DNA of 64,000 nt from positions 1 to 64,000 of the forward strand of contig JH720295.1 of assembly GCA_000231825.2 (NCBI GenBank). Direction: 5' to 3'. The position numbers were made by a program, and so were the translations under genes. Source of the DNA: Tetrahymena elliotti 4EA. Lineage: Eukaryota > Ciliophora > Oligohymenophorea > Hymenostomatida > Tetrahymenidae. Shown in pieces: positions 37,618-50,992 of this stretch (positions are counted from its first letter, which is position 1; each line of letters begins with the position of its first letter). Under the pieces are notes generated by a model. That model was not told the DNA's origin, ran no database searches, and saw only the letters and a program-made list of their open reading frames with translations.

Positions 37618-37687
37618 AGTTCGATGATGAGTTTATTTTAACGGCTTATGATTCATGATTATAATCTGTGCATCACCACTCTGAACT
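37618..37687 (+). ncRNA. Candidate C/D box snoRNA
   Basis: A perfect C box (ATGATGA, 37624-37630) is followed 50 bases later by a D box (CTGA, 37681-37684). A short terminal stem flanks them (AGT 37618-37620 with ACT 37685-37687, or AGTTC with GAACT if the D-box GA takes part). A C'-like ATGATTA lies in between. The block is markedly richer in G and C than the flanking DNA, sits alone in an intergenic region and is followed by a T run. I could not assign a methylation target. The boxes could be a coincidence. Confidence 0.45.
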
Positions 37688-38299
37688 ATCTGTTTTTTAA
37701 AATACTATTTTTATTTAATCTATTATAAAACCAACCTGGTTTATTGTTTAAATACAATTAATATTTTCTAAAAATTAAATGAAATGAAATCTTATTCATT
37801 TTATCTTATAATTTTTTTAAATGAACTAAAATTATTTTTATGAAAATCCATTAAATTTTAACAAACTTTTAAATTATATGATATTTAATTAATATAAACA
37901 ATTATTAAACCTTTTTTCTTATTCTTAAATTTTTGGACTTAAATTGTTTGTTCTATTATCAAAAATTTCTAATTAATATCAAAAATATCAGTAAAATTTC
38001 TAAATAATTAACAAAAATTTAATTAATTTTTCAATGCAATTCTTAAATTTACTTGAACATATATATTAAAGATTAATTTTTCAATAAAACCTAATTAATG
38101 ATATTTTATCTACTTTTTTTTAATTAATTAGTCAATAAAGCTTTTTTAAATAATATTTTTATTAAGATTTTAATCAGTCTAAACAATTAATTTTGTTTGC
38201 TTTCTTTTATGATCATTAAAAATATAATAAGATAATAAGAAATGAAATAATTTTTATTGCCTTTTACCTCTATAAGTTAAAAAAGTTCCCTAGGGTACT

Positions 38300-38303
<4 letters not shown>

Positions 38304-38330
<27 letters not shown>
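38304..38330. repeat. (TA)n microsatellite
   Basis: An uninterrupted run of about 13 TA units lies downstream of two converging genes. Confidence 0.95.
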
Positions 38331-38337
<7 letters not shown>

Positions 38338-38897
38338 TCAACGTTTTTTAATATCTCTTAGAAAATTTTATCAAAAGTTTCTAAAGTGCAACAGAATCAG
38401 TTCAAAATTTTTTTTGCATAAAAGATTAAAATAAATATTTTACTAAAAAAGTTAAAGTAATTTATTGTTAATAATAACAAAGTGTTCCAATATTTCTTGG
38501 AAGTTTTTTTAAAAATAACCAAAAAGTTAATATTTTGAATAGAGATAGATATTAATAATTTAATTTATTCAAAAAGAATGGAAAGATTAAGAGCTAGATA
38601 GATGGAAAAAAATAATTTAAAAAAAGATGAAATAAAATGATTATGAAAGAGTTTGTTTAAGGTCAAAATTTATTACATTTTAGAAACAGACAAAATTTAT
38701 TAAATGAATGAAGATGAGAAATAGATAAATTTGTTATAGAGTTTGTATGTTTATTTGTTACTTTTTTAGTTTGTTTTTTTAATTATTAAGTGGAAGGAGG
38801 AAAATTATCTAAAAATAAATGAATGAATTCATTTTATTTAATTTAATTATTGAGAGTCGAGTCGAATTGATTGATTTTCATTTGATTGTTTTTACTT

Positions 38898-41800
38898 TCA
38901 AAGTAAATTTGGAATATTTTTCAAGTTTTCACTTTAGCGTTAAGAAGACAAAATATATTTTCTTTTGAAGGCAGAACTATTTCTGCTGTTACTTGAACCA
39001 TCATCCTTTTCTCTTTTGTTGTAGAATCTTCTATTTTAGATATTGCTTAATTCTATTGATTAATTGCTTGAAAATCTCTCTAATTAGTTTTTACTGTTGT
39101 TTCTAACAGAAACATCAGTCTTTACTCTTTATGAAGAACTTATAATTTCGTCTATTTAGCCATTAAGATTTTGTTATTATTTTTTATTTGTTAGATTTAT
39201 ATCATTTGAAGAGAGTCGACTTAAATCATTGTACATATAGCTACTGTAATCAACAAGCAATTTAGAGAAATATGGCTATTTTATTTTGCTATTTGAAGGG
39301 TTTTAATTTTTGAATTTGGAAGATTAAAGAACATTTTGTAATTATTTTTAAGGAATCTTTATTCTACTTTTAGAATGACTTTAAGATCTAGAAGAATTGA
39401 AATCTCCTTAAGCTTTTGGTGAGAGCTAATTATATTTTTTGGTATTGAAACTACGTTAGACATCAGAATATTTCACAATGTAATCTGTATCAGTTTTTGA
39501 TTGAATAACTTCACTATTATTTTTTATATTATTATTCTTTCCAATCGTGGCACTACTTGTGTTTTAGTTTTATGTAGATTTTGTTATATCATTAGTCTCT
39601 GTTTGAACTGTTGTATCTACACTTATTTTAGACATTACTTTTTAAAATTTTGATTTATTTTTTTCATTCAGAATTGCATCAATACCAGCAATCTACTATG
39701 TCTCTCCAGACAAAGCACTGTTGCAAGATTCTTTTTCATTTAAAATATTTCATTAAATTTATTTTTTATTTAATAAAATGATGGGGAGAAAGGGGGTAGA
39801 TTAAGGGTGCATATTGCCTTATTTATATTATATCATGGTAGATATAAAGATCTACCCTTATTTCTACCCTGCCCCCAATAATTTGTATTAAATTTATTTT
39901 GCATTTAGTAAATTTGAATCAATTAATTTTATTTATAGAATAATTTTTGTTTACTTTTAACGACTGGAGGTAATTGCTTTTAAATAGTAAAAGAATATGA
40001 GAGTTTTTGAGGCTAGGTATATGGATCACATTAAGATTGAGATCTTTTGCTTTTGCCTTAAACAATTTAGGCTAATGGATTTTAAACTTTATTATTTTAT
40101 TTGTATTTGATAAGAGTTGGAAGGAAAATGTTATTTTTATCTTATTCTAAAAGACTTAAACTTTTTTAAGTTTCTTGTTTAGATATTAGCTCAATTAAAG
40201 GCTTTGACTTTTCTTAAATAACCTCATATTCTTGGTAATTGCTCAGATTAGAAGAGGGATATTTGATTTAACTTGAATCTAAATTACTGACTGATATTAA
40301 ATTATTTTAAGATTGTATAATAGAATCTTTAATATTTAATTCTTTTAAAAGGCATTCTATTTCTTAATCTTAATTGCAAATCTTTTGTTAATACTAGTTA
40401 TGTCTATCTATCATATCTTGAAATGATTTAGCTTATTATTCAAATGTTCTTAATAATTTAATTCTGAGTTCCCCAGTGTATTCTTTGATTTTCTATTAAA
40501 TTATTAAATGAAGATAAATTTTAATATTACCCATTTAAATATTAATTAATACTTGTAACAAATCTATTCTGTTTAACGAAAATTTTTCAAGTTTTTGAAT
40601 AGAAATCTGCTTGTTTTATTTCAAAGATACCAGCTTTACATTATTGTTATAATCTTTAAGAAGTTATTTGCAAGATGAATCATTAGATTACAAGTGATTT
40701 AAACTAATCATTGGGTCTTATTATTCCTAGTTCATAGCTAATTAATGTTCTTATTCAATCAAATTAATTCTGTCTGAAATATATGAAATATCTTTGTAAC
40801 ATTCTGTCTCCAACTCGAAATGCTTTTAAATTTCAAACTTTAACTTTTAAGCTTCCTCTTTAGTAAAAACACTATCGTTTATAATATTACCTATTTTTTA
40901 TAAATTGTTTAAATTCACTAAATACACCACATTAAATTTAGATTTCACTATTTAACATTTATTTAATCCAAATACAATCAAATTTTAAATTGCGAGATAT
41001 TTTTAATAATTTTTGTAATTTTTGGATGGGTTGAAATAAAATAAAGTAAGATAGATAAAATAATTATTATAACTAATTTACTTTGCTCAGAATTCAAGTC
41101 ATCTCTGGCTTCTTCAACTAGCTTTTTTAAGATATTATTCTGACGTTAGAGACCTTCAACGAGTTAAGCATAGTTTGCTACATGCTGGGATGAAGTTACT
41201 TCGTTTTTAAATAAAATATTTTTAATTCTCTTAGCATGGGAGGCATAGAGTAAACTATTCATGGTGTCTTCGTAGCTAGAGTTAGCGATAGAAATAGTTG
41301 CTATCATGAGTGTTCTGCAATTACCTCCTAAACTATTTTTCAGCATCCTAGTTAATTTAGAATTTCTGTAAGGAACATGATTATTTCTATTTCCCTTAGA
41401 GAGCTAGTTAATGCAGTAACCTAGTACTATTATTATTTAATTGAAAAATATAAATTAATATTAAATACTTATTTCTTTCTTTTTATCATTAATTAATTTT
41501 CTTTTACCTAAAAGAGATTAATTTATTTTTTGAGTTTCTTATTAGTTCTATGATACTCCTGATTTCTCAGAGCCTGCTAAGTCAACTAGAGTCAAGGTTG
41601 AGAATTAAGTTGATTCATTGATGCCCTGGTTAATATCTTTGTATTGTAAATGGATTTAGACAATAGCATGAGAACGAGAAGAAAGAGAATTGAGTGTTGT
41701 TGCATCGACTGTTCTGTTTTTATTTCCAAAATCAATTAAACTTTAAATTTACTCACTATCAGCTATTTGAACCTCTGTAACATTAGCTAGAATAGTTCCT

Positions 41801-43520
41801 TTAATAGGGTCTTCCCTCAGTTCAAGATTTTATGTCTATTTTTTAGGATTAAAAGCTTATCCTGATTGAATAAGATCCCTAATTTATTCATTATATATTT
41901 CAACATAGGAGAATTTAACCTTGAATTCTTTATATTCTTTGACTTCTTCGATTCTTTCAAAGAGTTTTTTGCAAATCAATTGGGTGATACCTTCAGACTT
42001 TCTGTCCCCTTACATTCTATTGATTAGAATAGATGAAATATATATTATTTTTAGATTACAGACTAATTAAAACACAAACAAAGAAAAATGTAAAATTATA
42101 AATTGAATTAAATTAAAGCCTTTTTTCTTAAATAAGTCAATTTAGAAAAAAAGAATCTTTCAATTGTAAATTAAATTTTATTCAAAATTCATTCTAAATT
42201 TGTATGAAATTCTCTTATAGTTAAAAGTATCTATCAGCTTTTACTTGTTAAATTTGAAATTTTTGATGAAAAGTTAAGCAATTTTTCAATTACGTGTATG
42301 TTTTACCAGACCCAGAGGCTCCATATGCAAAAATAGTTGAGTTGTAACCTTACAGAACATAGTCCAGAAAGGGAGAAACTGAATCCTAAAAGATGTTTTC
42401 CTTTTATAAAACACAAAAATAAATACAGTAAGCTAAATGAGAATTTTATAAAAACATATGAAAATTTTTCTTTAAATTGGAAGAGTAGTAGATCTAATCA
42501 TAGATTTATTTTTAGATCTAGTGATTATTAATAGCTTTTTACTTGTTTGCTTAACTGTATTTATTACTCATTCAAGTAATGCTATTGTTTATTTATTAAA
42601 TTTTTGACAAAAACTTAGCAAACAAGTATGTGAATTTATATGTATTTCTAATAAAATTTATTTTTCATTCATGTTCCTAGGAGATTTTATGGCAATACTT
42701 AAAAGCTAACATTTATAGATTAGTTAAATAAATACATTTGTAGCAGATTCTTCATATACATGGTCAAATTCGAATGCTTAAGCAGGTTCTGCGGTGGATT
42801 TTTGATTGGTTTAGCTTTAACTTCTTTTATGTTTCATTGAGATAGATTATTCCTACTATTAGAAAGAAATATAAGATTTTGTAAGCAATCTGCATAAATA
42901 AATATATAAATGAATGAATATGTGAGAAATTATAATAATAATTTCAAACAATAAATTAACTCTTTTTTACATTTTATTTGATTTGTATTGTTCTCTCATC
43001 CCAGACTTGTAATTTAGGTGGCAAATAATTTCTTTTATCTTAAAATTCTTGGCTAGTTTTAGGCCTAATCCTGACGCAAACCTAGTTTATTTTAATTTAC
43101 ATTTGTTTATTGATTATTTTTTATACACTTTTCTTTAAACGAGTCAAAATAAAGTGCAAAAACAGCTAATATAATTTTCTTTAAAAAAGCAAATTATTTT
43201 ACACTTAATTTGAATTTCTCTGCACTTTCGAAACTCTTTTCAGATGGCTCTGTTTTGAGTACTCTTTGATATAAATCTCCTTCATTATACTACTCCCTTT
43301 TGTAGAAAAATAAATAATTATCCAAATAACTAATTAATGATAATATTATTTCAATTCATCCTAAAAAAGCTTTTTCGCTATTCAATCTAAATTATTTGTT
43401 ATAAAAAACTTACAAATTAGGTTTCTTAGGACGTATTTATCCCTCTGTTTTTAACCTGAGGGATTTTACCCCATTCTTAATCCGAATAACTAAAGGCTTG
43501 TTATCTATTTGTGTATTCAT
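38898..43520 (-). CDS. Kinesin, N-terminal motor, kinesin-8-like
   Basis: Nine exons join in phase to about 1048 residues: 43520-43414, 43296-43203, 43081-42971, 42855-42736, 42385-42294, 42016-41508, 41426-41082, 40890-39955, 39730-38898. After ~65 leading residues the motor opens with VCVRIRP. FEFDHVY, the P-loop GASGSGKT (Thr-to-Ser variant of GQTGSGKT), switch I NSLSSRSH (~285-291), switch II DLAGSEK (~320) and ETQKINQSLL follow. The motor then has [20 protein letters not shown] and [20 protein letters not shown]. The LGGNC plus SYEDT...YA..AK block is typical of kinesin-8 (KIF18/KIF19/Kip3). A coiled-coil stalk (~460-620) and a Ser/Asn/Gln-rich tail follow. The protein would be a plus-end motor that can trim microtubules, in cilia or spindle. 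The subfamily call is inference from motif style. Within exon 8 a GTAATA...AATAG block reads through in frame, and I left it coding. Confidence 0.93.
39782..39876. other. G/C-rich inverted repeat inside a kinesin intron
   Basis: Within the 224 bp intron 39731-39954, a purine arm (39783-39810, GGGGAGAAAGGGGGTAGA then TTAAGGGT) faces a pyrimidine arm (39851-39875, TCTACCCTTATTTCTACCCT then GCCCCC) across a 40 bp AT-rich loop. The arms pair with two or three bulges. This is the most G/C-dense non-coding spot in the window. It could fold in the pre-mRNA. Confidence 0.65.
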
Positions 43521-45309
43521 ACTGCTAATTAATAAATAAAGGTATGAAATTTGTATTGTTATACTATAATTAACAATTAATTATCAAAGATTTATGTAAA
43601 TTAATTAATTAATTAAATGATTTTCATTTTAAAAACTCTTAATTAGCTCTCAAGTAAATAAAAAGCAATTTAATTCTTGTAACAAAATCAGAGTTAAATA
43701 TGCATCACTAACTCATTCATTAATTATCTATTTTCTTTCTTTCTCTTTTCCAGTGAGCCAAATTATTTATTATTAATTAATTATTTCTGCCTTAAAATTC
43801 AATTCTACCACATGACATTAAAGATTTAGCTACAATAATTCAATTTGCATCCAATATTAGCCAGAATTATTTATTGTCAATTCTAAAATAAAAATAACCT
43901 CTACCTAATATTATAAATAAAAATATTTTTAAAAGTAATAACTTGATTATTTCCATTACAAATATTAGATATTTAATAATTAAATTATTCTTAAATATTT
44001 TGAAGGAAGAATAAAAATTAAATTTTGTTTTAGGTCTAGTCGAATATAACTTAACTTTTCATCTATACTGATGATTATTAAATAAAATAGGTTTTAAAAT
44101 CAACAAAATAAACCTTTCAACTATATCTAATCCCTTGATTATTTATTTTATTATTAAGAACTTAAAGTTAAGCTTTAAGGTAATACCCACTCTTTAAGTC
44201 TAAATTTGTGAAGTTAAAATAAAGTTTAGACTAATTTATAAGTTTATTAAATACTTTCAGTCATTCTTTAACTTTAAAAATCCCTCCGCCAATAACTTCA
44301 AATATATTTCACAAATTATCAATAAATAATAACTTCTCCCTTTTTTCATTTAAAATTAATAAATTATTTTTACCTAATTCAATCACTTTCTTTACTTCTT
44401 AATTGATTTTCCATTAACAATTTTAAATTAATATTACCTCATTTAATATTGCTACAAACCAACCACAATTTATTGTTCCTTTAATATCTAAATTAATTCA
44501 TCTATTTTTTTCTATTTATTGCCAAATTTAAATTATGATGTATTTATCTAATAATAGCCAATAAGCAAAACTAATCTTTTTGCTTTTTAAAATTATTATT
44601 TCTAATATTTAAATTTTTTAAATGTAATCCATCTTTCCATCTTCTTATACAGTTCCATTAAAAATTAAAAAAAATAATTATTAAATCCAATTTTTAATCT
44701 TGTTCTTATTTTTAAATGAATAAAATTATTTTTAGAATGAAAAATCAATTTCAATTTTGAGATGGGAATATATTATATTATAATTTTTTATTTTTAATTC
44801 TGATAGCTGATTTCCTTTCTAATGTAAAAAGAAAATTTTTTAAAGCTTCATCAAAAATTGAATTGATTAAGATAAATTAAATTAACATTTAGTTTAATCT
44901 AACAACTAATTAGTTTTTGCCAATAATTAAAAATTGAGTTAACAATATATCTATCAAAATTTGATTTGCAGATTCTAACTAAATATTGATTTTTGTTATT
45001 ATTATTTATCTAAGACCTACAAAAAATTGAAAAAAAGTAAGGCTTTGAAAAAATAAATTTCTGATGAAGAATATTATTAAAATATAATTTTAAGAAAATT
45101 GGTTATTTCTTAGGCAAGTTTTTCTAATGAAAGTTATTGGAATTCTAGATAGTTTTGCAATTATAAATAAATTTAACATTAAACATTCATTGACTTAAAT
45201 TAGAAAATTATATTTATTTTTTACTTCTACTATTGAATTTTTTTAATTAATTAACTCACTTTATTCTAATAAAAACACTAACACTAGTTTATTTGCTAGC
45301 TAGCTCATA
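43521..45309. other. Intergenic region between divergent genes, strongly G-poor
   Basis: No gene is seen in 1.8 kb between the kinesin (-) and the first channel gene (+), so both promoters lie here. From about 43860 to 44660 the + strand has very few G (some 60-base lines have none or one) but a normal number of C. The skew is listed as a finding. Confidence 0.6.
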
Positions 45310-48300
45310 ATGGAAAATAATCTGCAACATTTAAAATCTAAATAAGAATCTTCCTTATGCATCTCTTCGTCTTTTGATAAAATCTCCCAAAGCAAGAAAT
45401 CCAAAGGAAATATTTAGTAAGAATAGCAACAATAAAATCATATTATTAATTTTAATCAAAATGACTTTAACAAAAATCAGAATAATTTATTATAAAACAA
45501 TGACAATAATTTGAGCAAAGAGCTAGTATAAACATCCCAAAGCAAGGAAAATTTAAAGGAATAAAGACTACATATATTTAACAACAAGCATTACTCTTAA
45601 CAGCAAAGAGATCTTTTCAATAGCTATGATGCATATCAAATACCTCCTGATTTTTTCAAGGCTGATTAACATCGAGTAAATTCATTAATAAATTTGTAAC
45701 TTAGCAGAAATAAAATGAAATTTTTCAGCAAATTGAAATTATTTTCTTAATTTTTAATCTAGCTATCATTAAATTTGAATGAAAAAAATAAATTTTAATA
45801 AATAAATAATGTTTTAAATGCAAATCTTTTCTGAATTGAAACATTTTTGCTATTTTTATTAGTAGAAGTTTAATCATTTTTAAATTTAATCATTTATTTT
45901 ATACTCTATCGATTAGTTAGCAAATACTGTAGGCCCAGAAAAGGACATAAATTAGATTAAGGAAGATGAGAATTTAGAATATTGTGAATGTTGTGCCAGA
46001 TAAATTCAAAGAAATTAGATATCTTTACAATGTAACATTTACGAATTGAGCTTTCTAGGGTGTGGCTTTCCTCTTTATTTTTATTTTTTGAAGCAGTGTA
46101 TGATAATGCTTTCTATTTGTCTGCTTATTTGTGGTATATTTAATATTATTACTAATATTGTTGGTTCTGAGTCTTGTTAAAACTAATCAAACTCCTCATC
46201 AACATCAACAGATACTAATAATATTTCATAAAGCTAAACAGTTTGTATAGAGGGAGGATATTTTAGTTTATTTGCTCTAGGCAGAAAGCAAGATTAGGAA
46301 ACGTTTATGCAGATTCAAGGATATCTGAATTTAACAGCTATGATTGCTATGATGATATTTTTGTAGTTTTTTAGAAAGTTATAAAGAGAATTAGCTCACA
46401 AATGTGACGATGAAGACATAGCAGCAAACGATTACACAATAATGATAAGAAATATTCCATTAGATTTTGATGCCATCAATGATGACTATGATGAAGATAT
46501 AAAGATTTTTTTTGAAAAGAACTCTTTGTAAGATAAATAAGTAGAAGTTGTTTCAGTAACTCTATGCTATAATTTAACAGAAATTAATGCTTTATAAAAC
46601 TAAAAAGAAAAATATATAGAATAAAAAAAGAAATGTCTTACAACTATCTACAAAGTGTAAAATTAAATTAAAGAATACGATTATCTCATGAGTAGTTAAT
46701 CAATGCAACTAACATAAAAAGAAACATAATCTTAAAATGGAGCCCCTCAAAATTAGAATTCAAATTCAAATTAGTTTAATTTAGGAATTGGACTTGGGCA
46801 GCAAGAAAGTTATTTTAATCAAATTTAAAGAGACAGTAATTTTTTTTTAATTTTTTTCTTTTCTTTTTAATAAATTTAAAAAATTAAAGCAATTGATGAA
46901 AATGTTGAAGTCAACTAAAGGCCTACTGAATAAGAGGAGAACTATAAATCTAATTAAAAAACTGAAAATGGAAGTCCTATGTAACAACAGTCTGATTTAA
47001 GAAGAGATTATCTTAAGATTTTGACAAAGTAATTCACTAAATAAAATGATAAATAAATTATTTAGCCTTTGCATCTCCTGCCTCAGTTTACCTCAGAGAC
47101 ACCTAAAAATATGCTTGAAATAAAATTTAGAGGAAGCAAAACCAGTAAAATTTCCATCAAAAAGCTAAAGGAATAACTCTATACTGAAACTAACAATCTG
47201 AAGATTATAGAATAGTAAATCACCTACATTGACAAACAACATTAAGAACTAACCTAAAAACTCATGCAAGGCTAAGGAAAAGAGTTCATGAAAAAATACT
47301 TTACAGGTATTGCCTTAGTCTGCTTTAAATATGAATAAGGTATTTTAAAATTTATTCATTTTTAAAAAGTAATCCAAAATAAATACATATTTAAATGGGG
47401 GAAAGAATATTAATTAGATAAAGAGTAATATTAAAAATGGTTTAATTTATTAATAGACAAAGAAGAGATCATAGATCGTTACAAAACAGTCAGTATTTCG
47501 CAAAAATTAATTTCGAAAGAGAAGAACTTGGTTGAGAATTAGATGATTTATCATGGAAATAAATTAACTATTTTTTAAGCCCCAGATCCTAATGACATAA
47601 ATTGGATGAATTTGCATGTTTCAAATAAAGAAAAAATTAAAAGAAGACTTATAGGATTTTTCTTATCTCTTGTTACATTATGCATTTGTGCTACAGCTAT
47701 TTATGGATTTCATTCTTTCTAAGAATCTTAAGTTAAAGAAAAATAATAGAATCAAGATACTTTAAAAATGTAAATTATAACTTATGCCCTAGCTATCCTC
47801 ATTAATATTCATAATTTTATTTTGTGTGTCATACTACAAATCATTAATAGGTAAATTTTTATATAAATTCAAATATTAAGCAATTTTTTATTAATAAATG
47901 AATAGATATTGTAAGAATACTACTAGAACTAAAGATAATATCTTCTTATCAAAAAGCCTTTCTATTGCAAGATTTATTAATTCAGCTATTGTAGGATTTA
48001 TTATTTAGCTTTACGTTTCCAAAAAATCTACTAAACAAGAAACTCTCTTTGGTCCTGGTAAAATTTAAAGCATTCTTAAATAAATTAATTTTAAAAACTA
48101 AATAATTGACCTTATTATTATTTTATTGAATCAACAGGTGGACTCGCTGACGATGCTAATTATTTTATGATTACAAATTGTATTTTACCCACAATAGCTT
48201 AAGTGGTTAATGTTGAATACTACATTCAAGCTTTTCTTAAAAAGATAGAAGAAAAAAAGGGTATTTAATCAGTAAGAACTCAAAAAGAACTAAATTCGTA

Positions 48301-49982
48301 ATACTAAACTAGTTTTATCATTATTTATTCATATTAATTTATATATATAATAGACTATCAGAAAATCCTCAGTTTCCTATAGAAGAAAGATATGCCTAGC
48401 TACTGACTACAATGTTTACTACTGCTTTTTATTGTCCTATAGTTCCTATGACTATAATTTGGTCTCTAATATGTTTTATTTTGTAATACTGGATTGATAA
48501 GGTAGACAATTTTAAATAATAAATTAAAATAATTAATTTTTAATAAAATTAAACTTAAATAGTACAATTTAATTTACAGAAGTTCAGTTAAATACAACAT
48601 GAGCTCAGAATTGAGTTTAGAGATGACAGAACACTTGGAATATTTTTTGCCAATTTAAAGTGTAAATAAAATTATTTCAAATATTAAAAAAAATCTTAAA
48701 TATTTAAATAGCTTTCTACTTTAATTTTCTACCAATATGCAAATGGTGGTCAATTTGGGGTAGCTTCAATTTTAGGTACAGTTTTGGGTTTTTTGCATGC
48801 CTTCTTACCCATGTAAGAAATCAATGAGAGATTTTTCTATGTGAAGAATTCATAAGCTAATGCAATTGATTATGAAAGTGCATAGAAATACTTCATCACA
48901 GACTATAATAGAGAAAACCCAATATACAAAAATCAAGCAAGATAAAATCATGTTCTTAATATGAGTATGAAAATTAACTCTTAAAAAGATTCTTTAAGAA
49001 GATGTGGAGTAAATATAGGTCACTAATCTTTGGATGATAGTATACAATCAAAATAATCTCACACTCCATAATAAAGATAAAGTATTTTTAGTCCTTAATT
49101 TGCTATTACTTAAGAAAATGAAAATCGTTTCTCTCATTTCATTAAGTATAATGAAGAATCAGAAAAAATCTCATCTATCTTCTAAATTAGTAAATTATTA
49201 TTTAACTTTCATCAATATACTACAAATTTTTTTAAATCTTACTCCTATTTTTTACTACTCAAATGATTTTAAATAAATTTAAGTTTTCGCATCCTCAAAA
49301 AATTACAAAAATGAATTAAAATTTTAATTTAAAAAAATAAGGTAAATAATAAAGCGCTTTTTAAAAATAAGAAGAAAAAATAAACTCTTAAAGTTCTGCA
49401 TACAAAAAATGTATAGTTCAAACAGAAATTAAATAGATAAGGAAATAGAAAAATTTTGGACTACTTGATGATGACTCATCTTCTATAAAATCAAGCGCTT
49501 AGATTTAAAATTAAGAAAATATGAAAATTATTTACCCCTCAAAATTATATCTAATTAATGAATAAAACTCTTAACTTATATAATTTACACTTAAAATCAA
49601 GCCATTTATGTTGAAATTACCATAGAAATCAAATGAAACGGAATCTAGCCAATAACAGCCTTAAAAAAAAGATACTAAAATAAATAAATTACCTTAAAGT
49701 AAACATGTTAAAAATAGTAAAAGTATGTACTTACTTTCTGATTAAAGATCAGTTTCAAATCATACTAAAAATAGTCTCAGCTAAGGCACCAAAAATTAAA
49801 ATCCCCCTTTAGAATTTGATAAATCTAAGTTTGAATAAGAAGACCAATTATGTAATTTAGGCTAATTAGGAAAATAAATGCAACTGGATGTTAAAAGCAA
49901 TTACTAAGATTTTCCACTTAAAAATGATGAAGATTATCAATTAGATGAATAAATAGAAGATGCAATAAAAACTACTGATTGA
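45310..49982 (+). CDS. OSCA/TMEM63-family channel protein, first tandem copy
   Basis: Ten exons join in phase to 1243 residues: 45310-45675, 45917-46835, 46890-47339, 47457-47850, 47906-48057, 48138-48297, 48354-48501, 48563-48661, 48712-49189, 49417-49982. A Gln/Asn-rich N-terminus is followed by a Cys motif (EYCECCARQ) and the first membrane helices. Then comes the cytosolic RRM-like segment of this family (DYTIMIRNIPLDFD) with a charged insertion. It returns with ALVCFKY and QAPDPNDINWMNLHV, the APxPxDxxWxNL signature of OSCA/TMEM63/CSC1 proteins. Several hydrophobic helices of the 7-TM region follow (for example LSLVTLCICATAIYGF and FTTAFYCPIVPMTIIWSLI). The cytosolic C-terminal tail of about 300 residues is unique. 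Family members are mechanically or osmotically gated cation channels; ion selectivity and trigger here are unknown. Confidence 0.88.
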
Positions 49983-50992
49983 TTCAGTGGAAAAGCAGCA
50001 AACGAATTATTTATATTTATTTTAAAAAATATTAAGAAATTTAAATGTTCTTGAATTGTAAAAAAAGTATTTAAAATATTTCTAAATTAAATTGTTGGTT
50101 TGTTAAACTAATAATTTGTTCATTTGTTTAAAAATTAATTTGAAGGATTAAATATGTTAAATCATATGTTAGTTATTCTTTGAAATTTAATAAAGATATT
50201 TTATTACAGTAGATTTCTTAAGTGGTTATGTAGCAAGCTAATTATTTAAATTCAACATTTATTTGAAAAAATATGAAGAATCGTTTTGTTTGAAAAAAAG
50301 AATTAAAAATTTTTAAATGTAAAATGAATAATTTACTAAATCTTGTTTAAGGATTCATTTGAAAGAATAATTTGTAAGTTACTCTAGAACTCCAATTACC
50401 AATTGCGATATTTTATTGCTTAATTAATTGAAGAAATCAAAAATATAGTTTTGATTAATTTATTTATTGTTTCTCACCAATATTTGAGAATAAAAGAGGA
50501 ATTATTATTTAAGATATTTGCATTAATTTTTGAGTGACAGTCAATTTTAATATAAAATTTGAAAGTAAGATAGAAATTAATTCCGAGTAAAAAGAAAGAA
50601 AAACTGGCCAATTTTAATTAAAATTTTTTCCAATTGAAATTGTGTAAATAATAGAATTCAATATTTAATGTATGAATTTTATTGAATAATCTATTAAATG
50701 TAATAAGTAAACTAATTATTCTGAAATATCATTTTCACTTGTAAAAATATAGCTAATAAGTTTATATTTATGTATTTATCTACATCAAAATAATTCATTT
50801 ATTTATAATTGTCATTCTTTCTAGTGTTTTTCTAAATGTTTTGAATTATTTAGCTTTACCTTTAATTAAATAGAACAATTGAAATATTAGTATATACGAT
50901 TTTTGTTTTGTTTAGTTTTTTTTTTAATTTTTTGTGATTTTAGTTGTAGTTGATTGATTTATCGCATAAATAAAGTACAAGACAATTCATCA
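49983..50992. other. Spacer between the tandem channel genes
   Basis: About 1 kb of AT-rich sequence with no gene seen. It should hold the promoter of the second copy. Confidence 0.7.

Larger units (their letters stand above)
36845..38897. other. Intergenic region with repeats and a candidate ncRNA
   Basis: Two converging genes end here. The region contains degenerate tandem repeats, a locally GC-richer block that looks like a C/D snoRNA, and a TA microsatellite, each listed separately. No protein gene is seen. Confidence 0.6.

Noticed and set aside
37722..37740. AAACCAACCTGGTTT as a possible chromosome breakage sequence
   Set aside because: It shares only part of the TAAACCAACCTCTTT breakage consensus and is better seen as a short palindrome. 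No full match was found in the window.
39860..39880. CCCCCAATAA as a telomere-like sequence
   Set aside because: It is a single short match with no (CCCCAA)n array, and it is part of the intronic inverted repeat.
40503..40540. Possible 38 bp intron (GTAATA...AATAG) inside kinesin exon 8
   Set aside because: Removing it would shift the frame into an early TGA, whereas reading through keeps the coiled-coil frame open.
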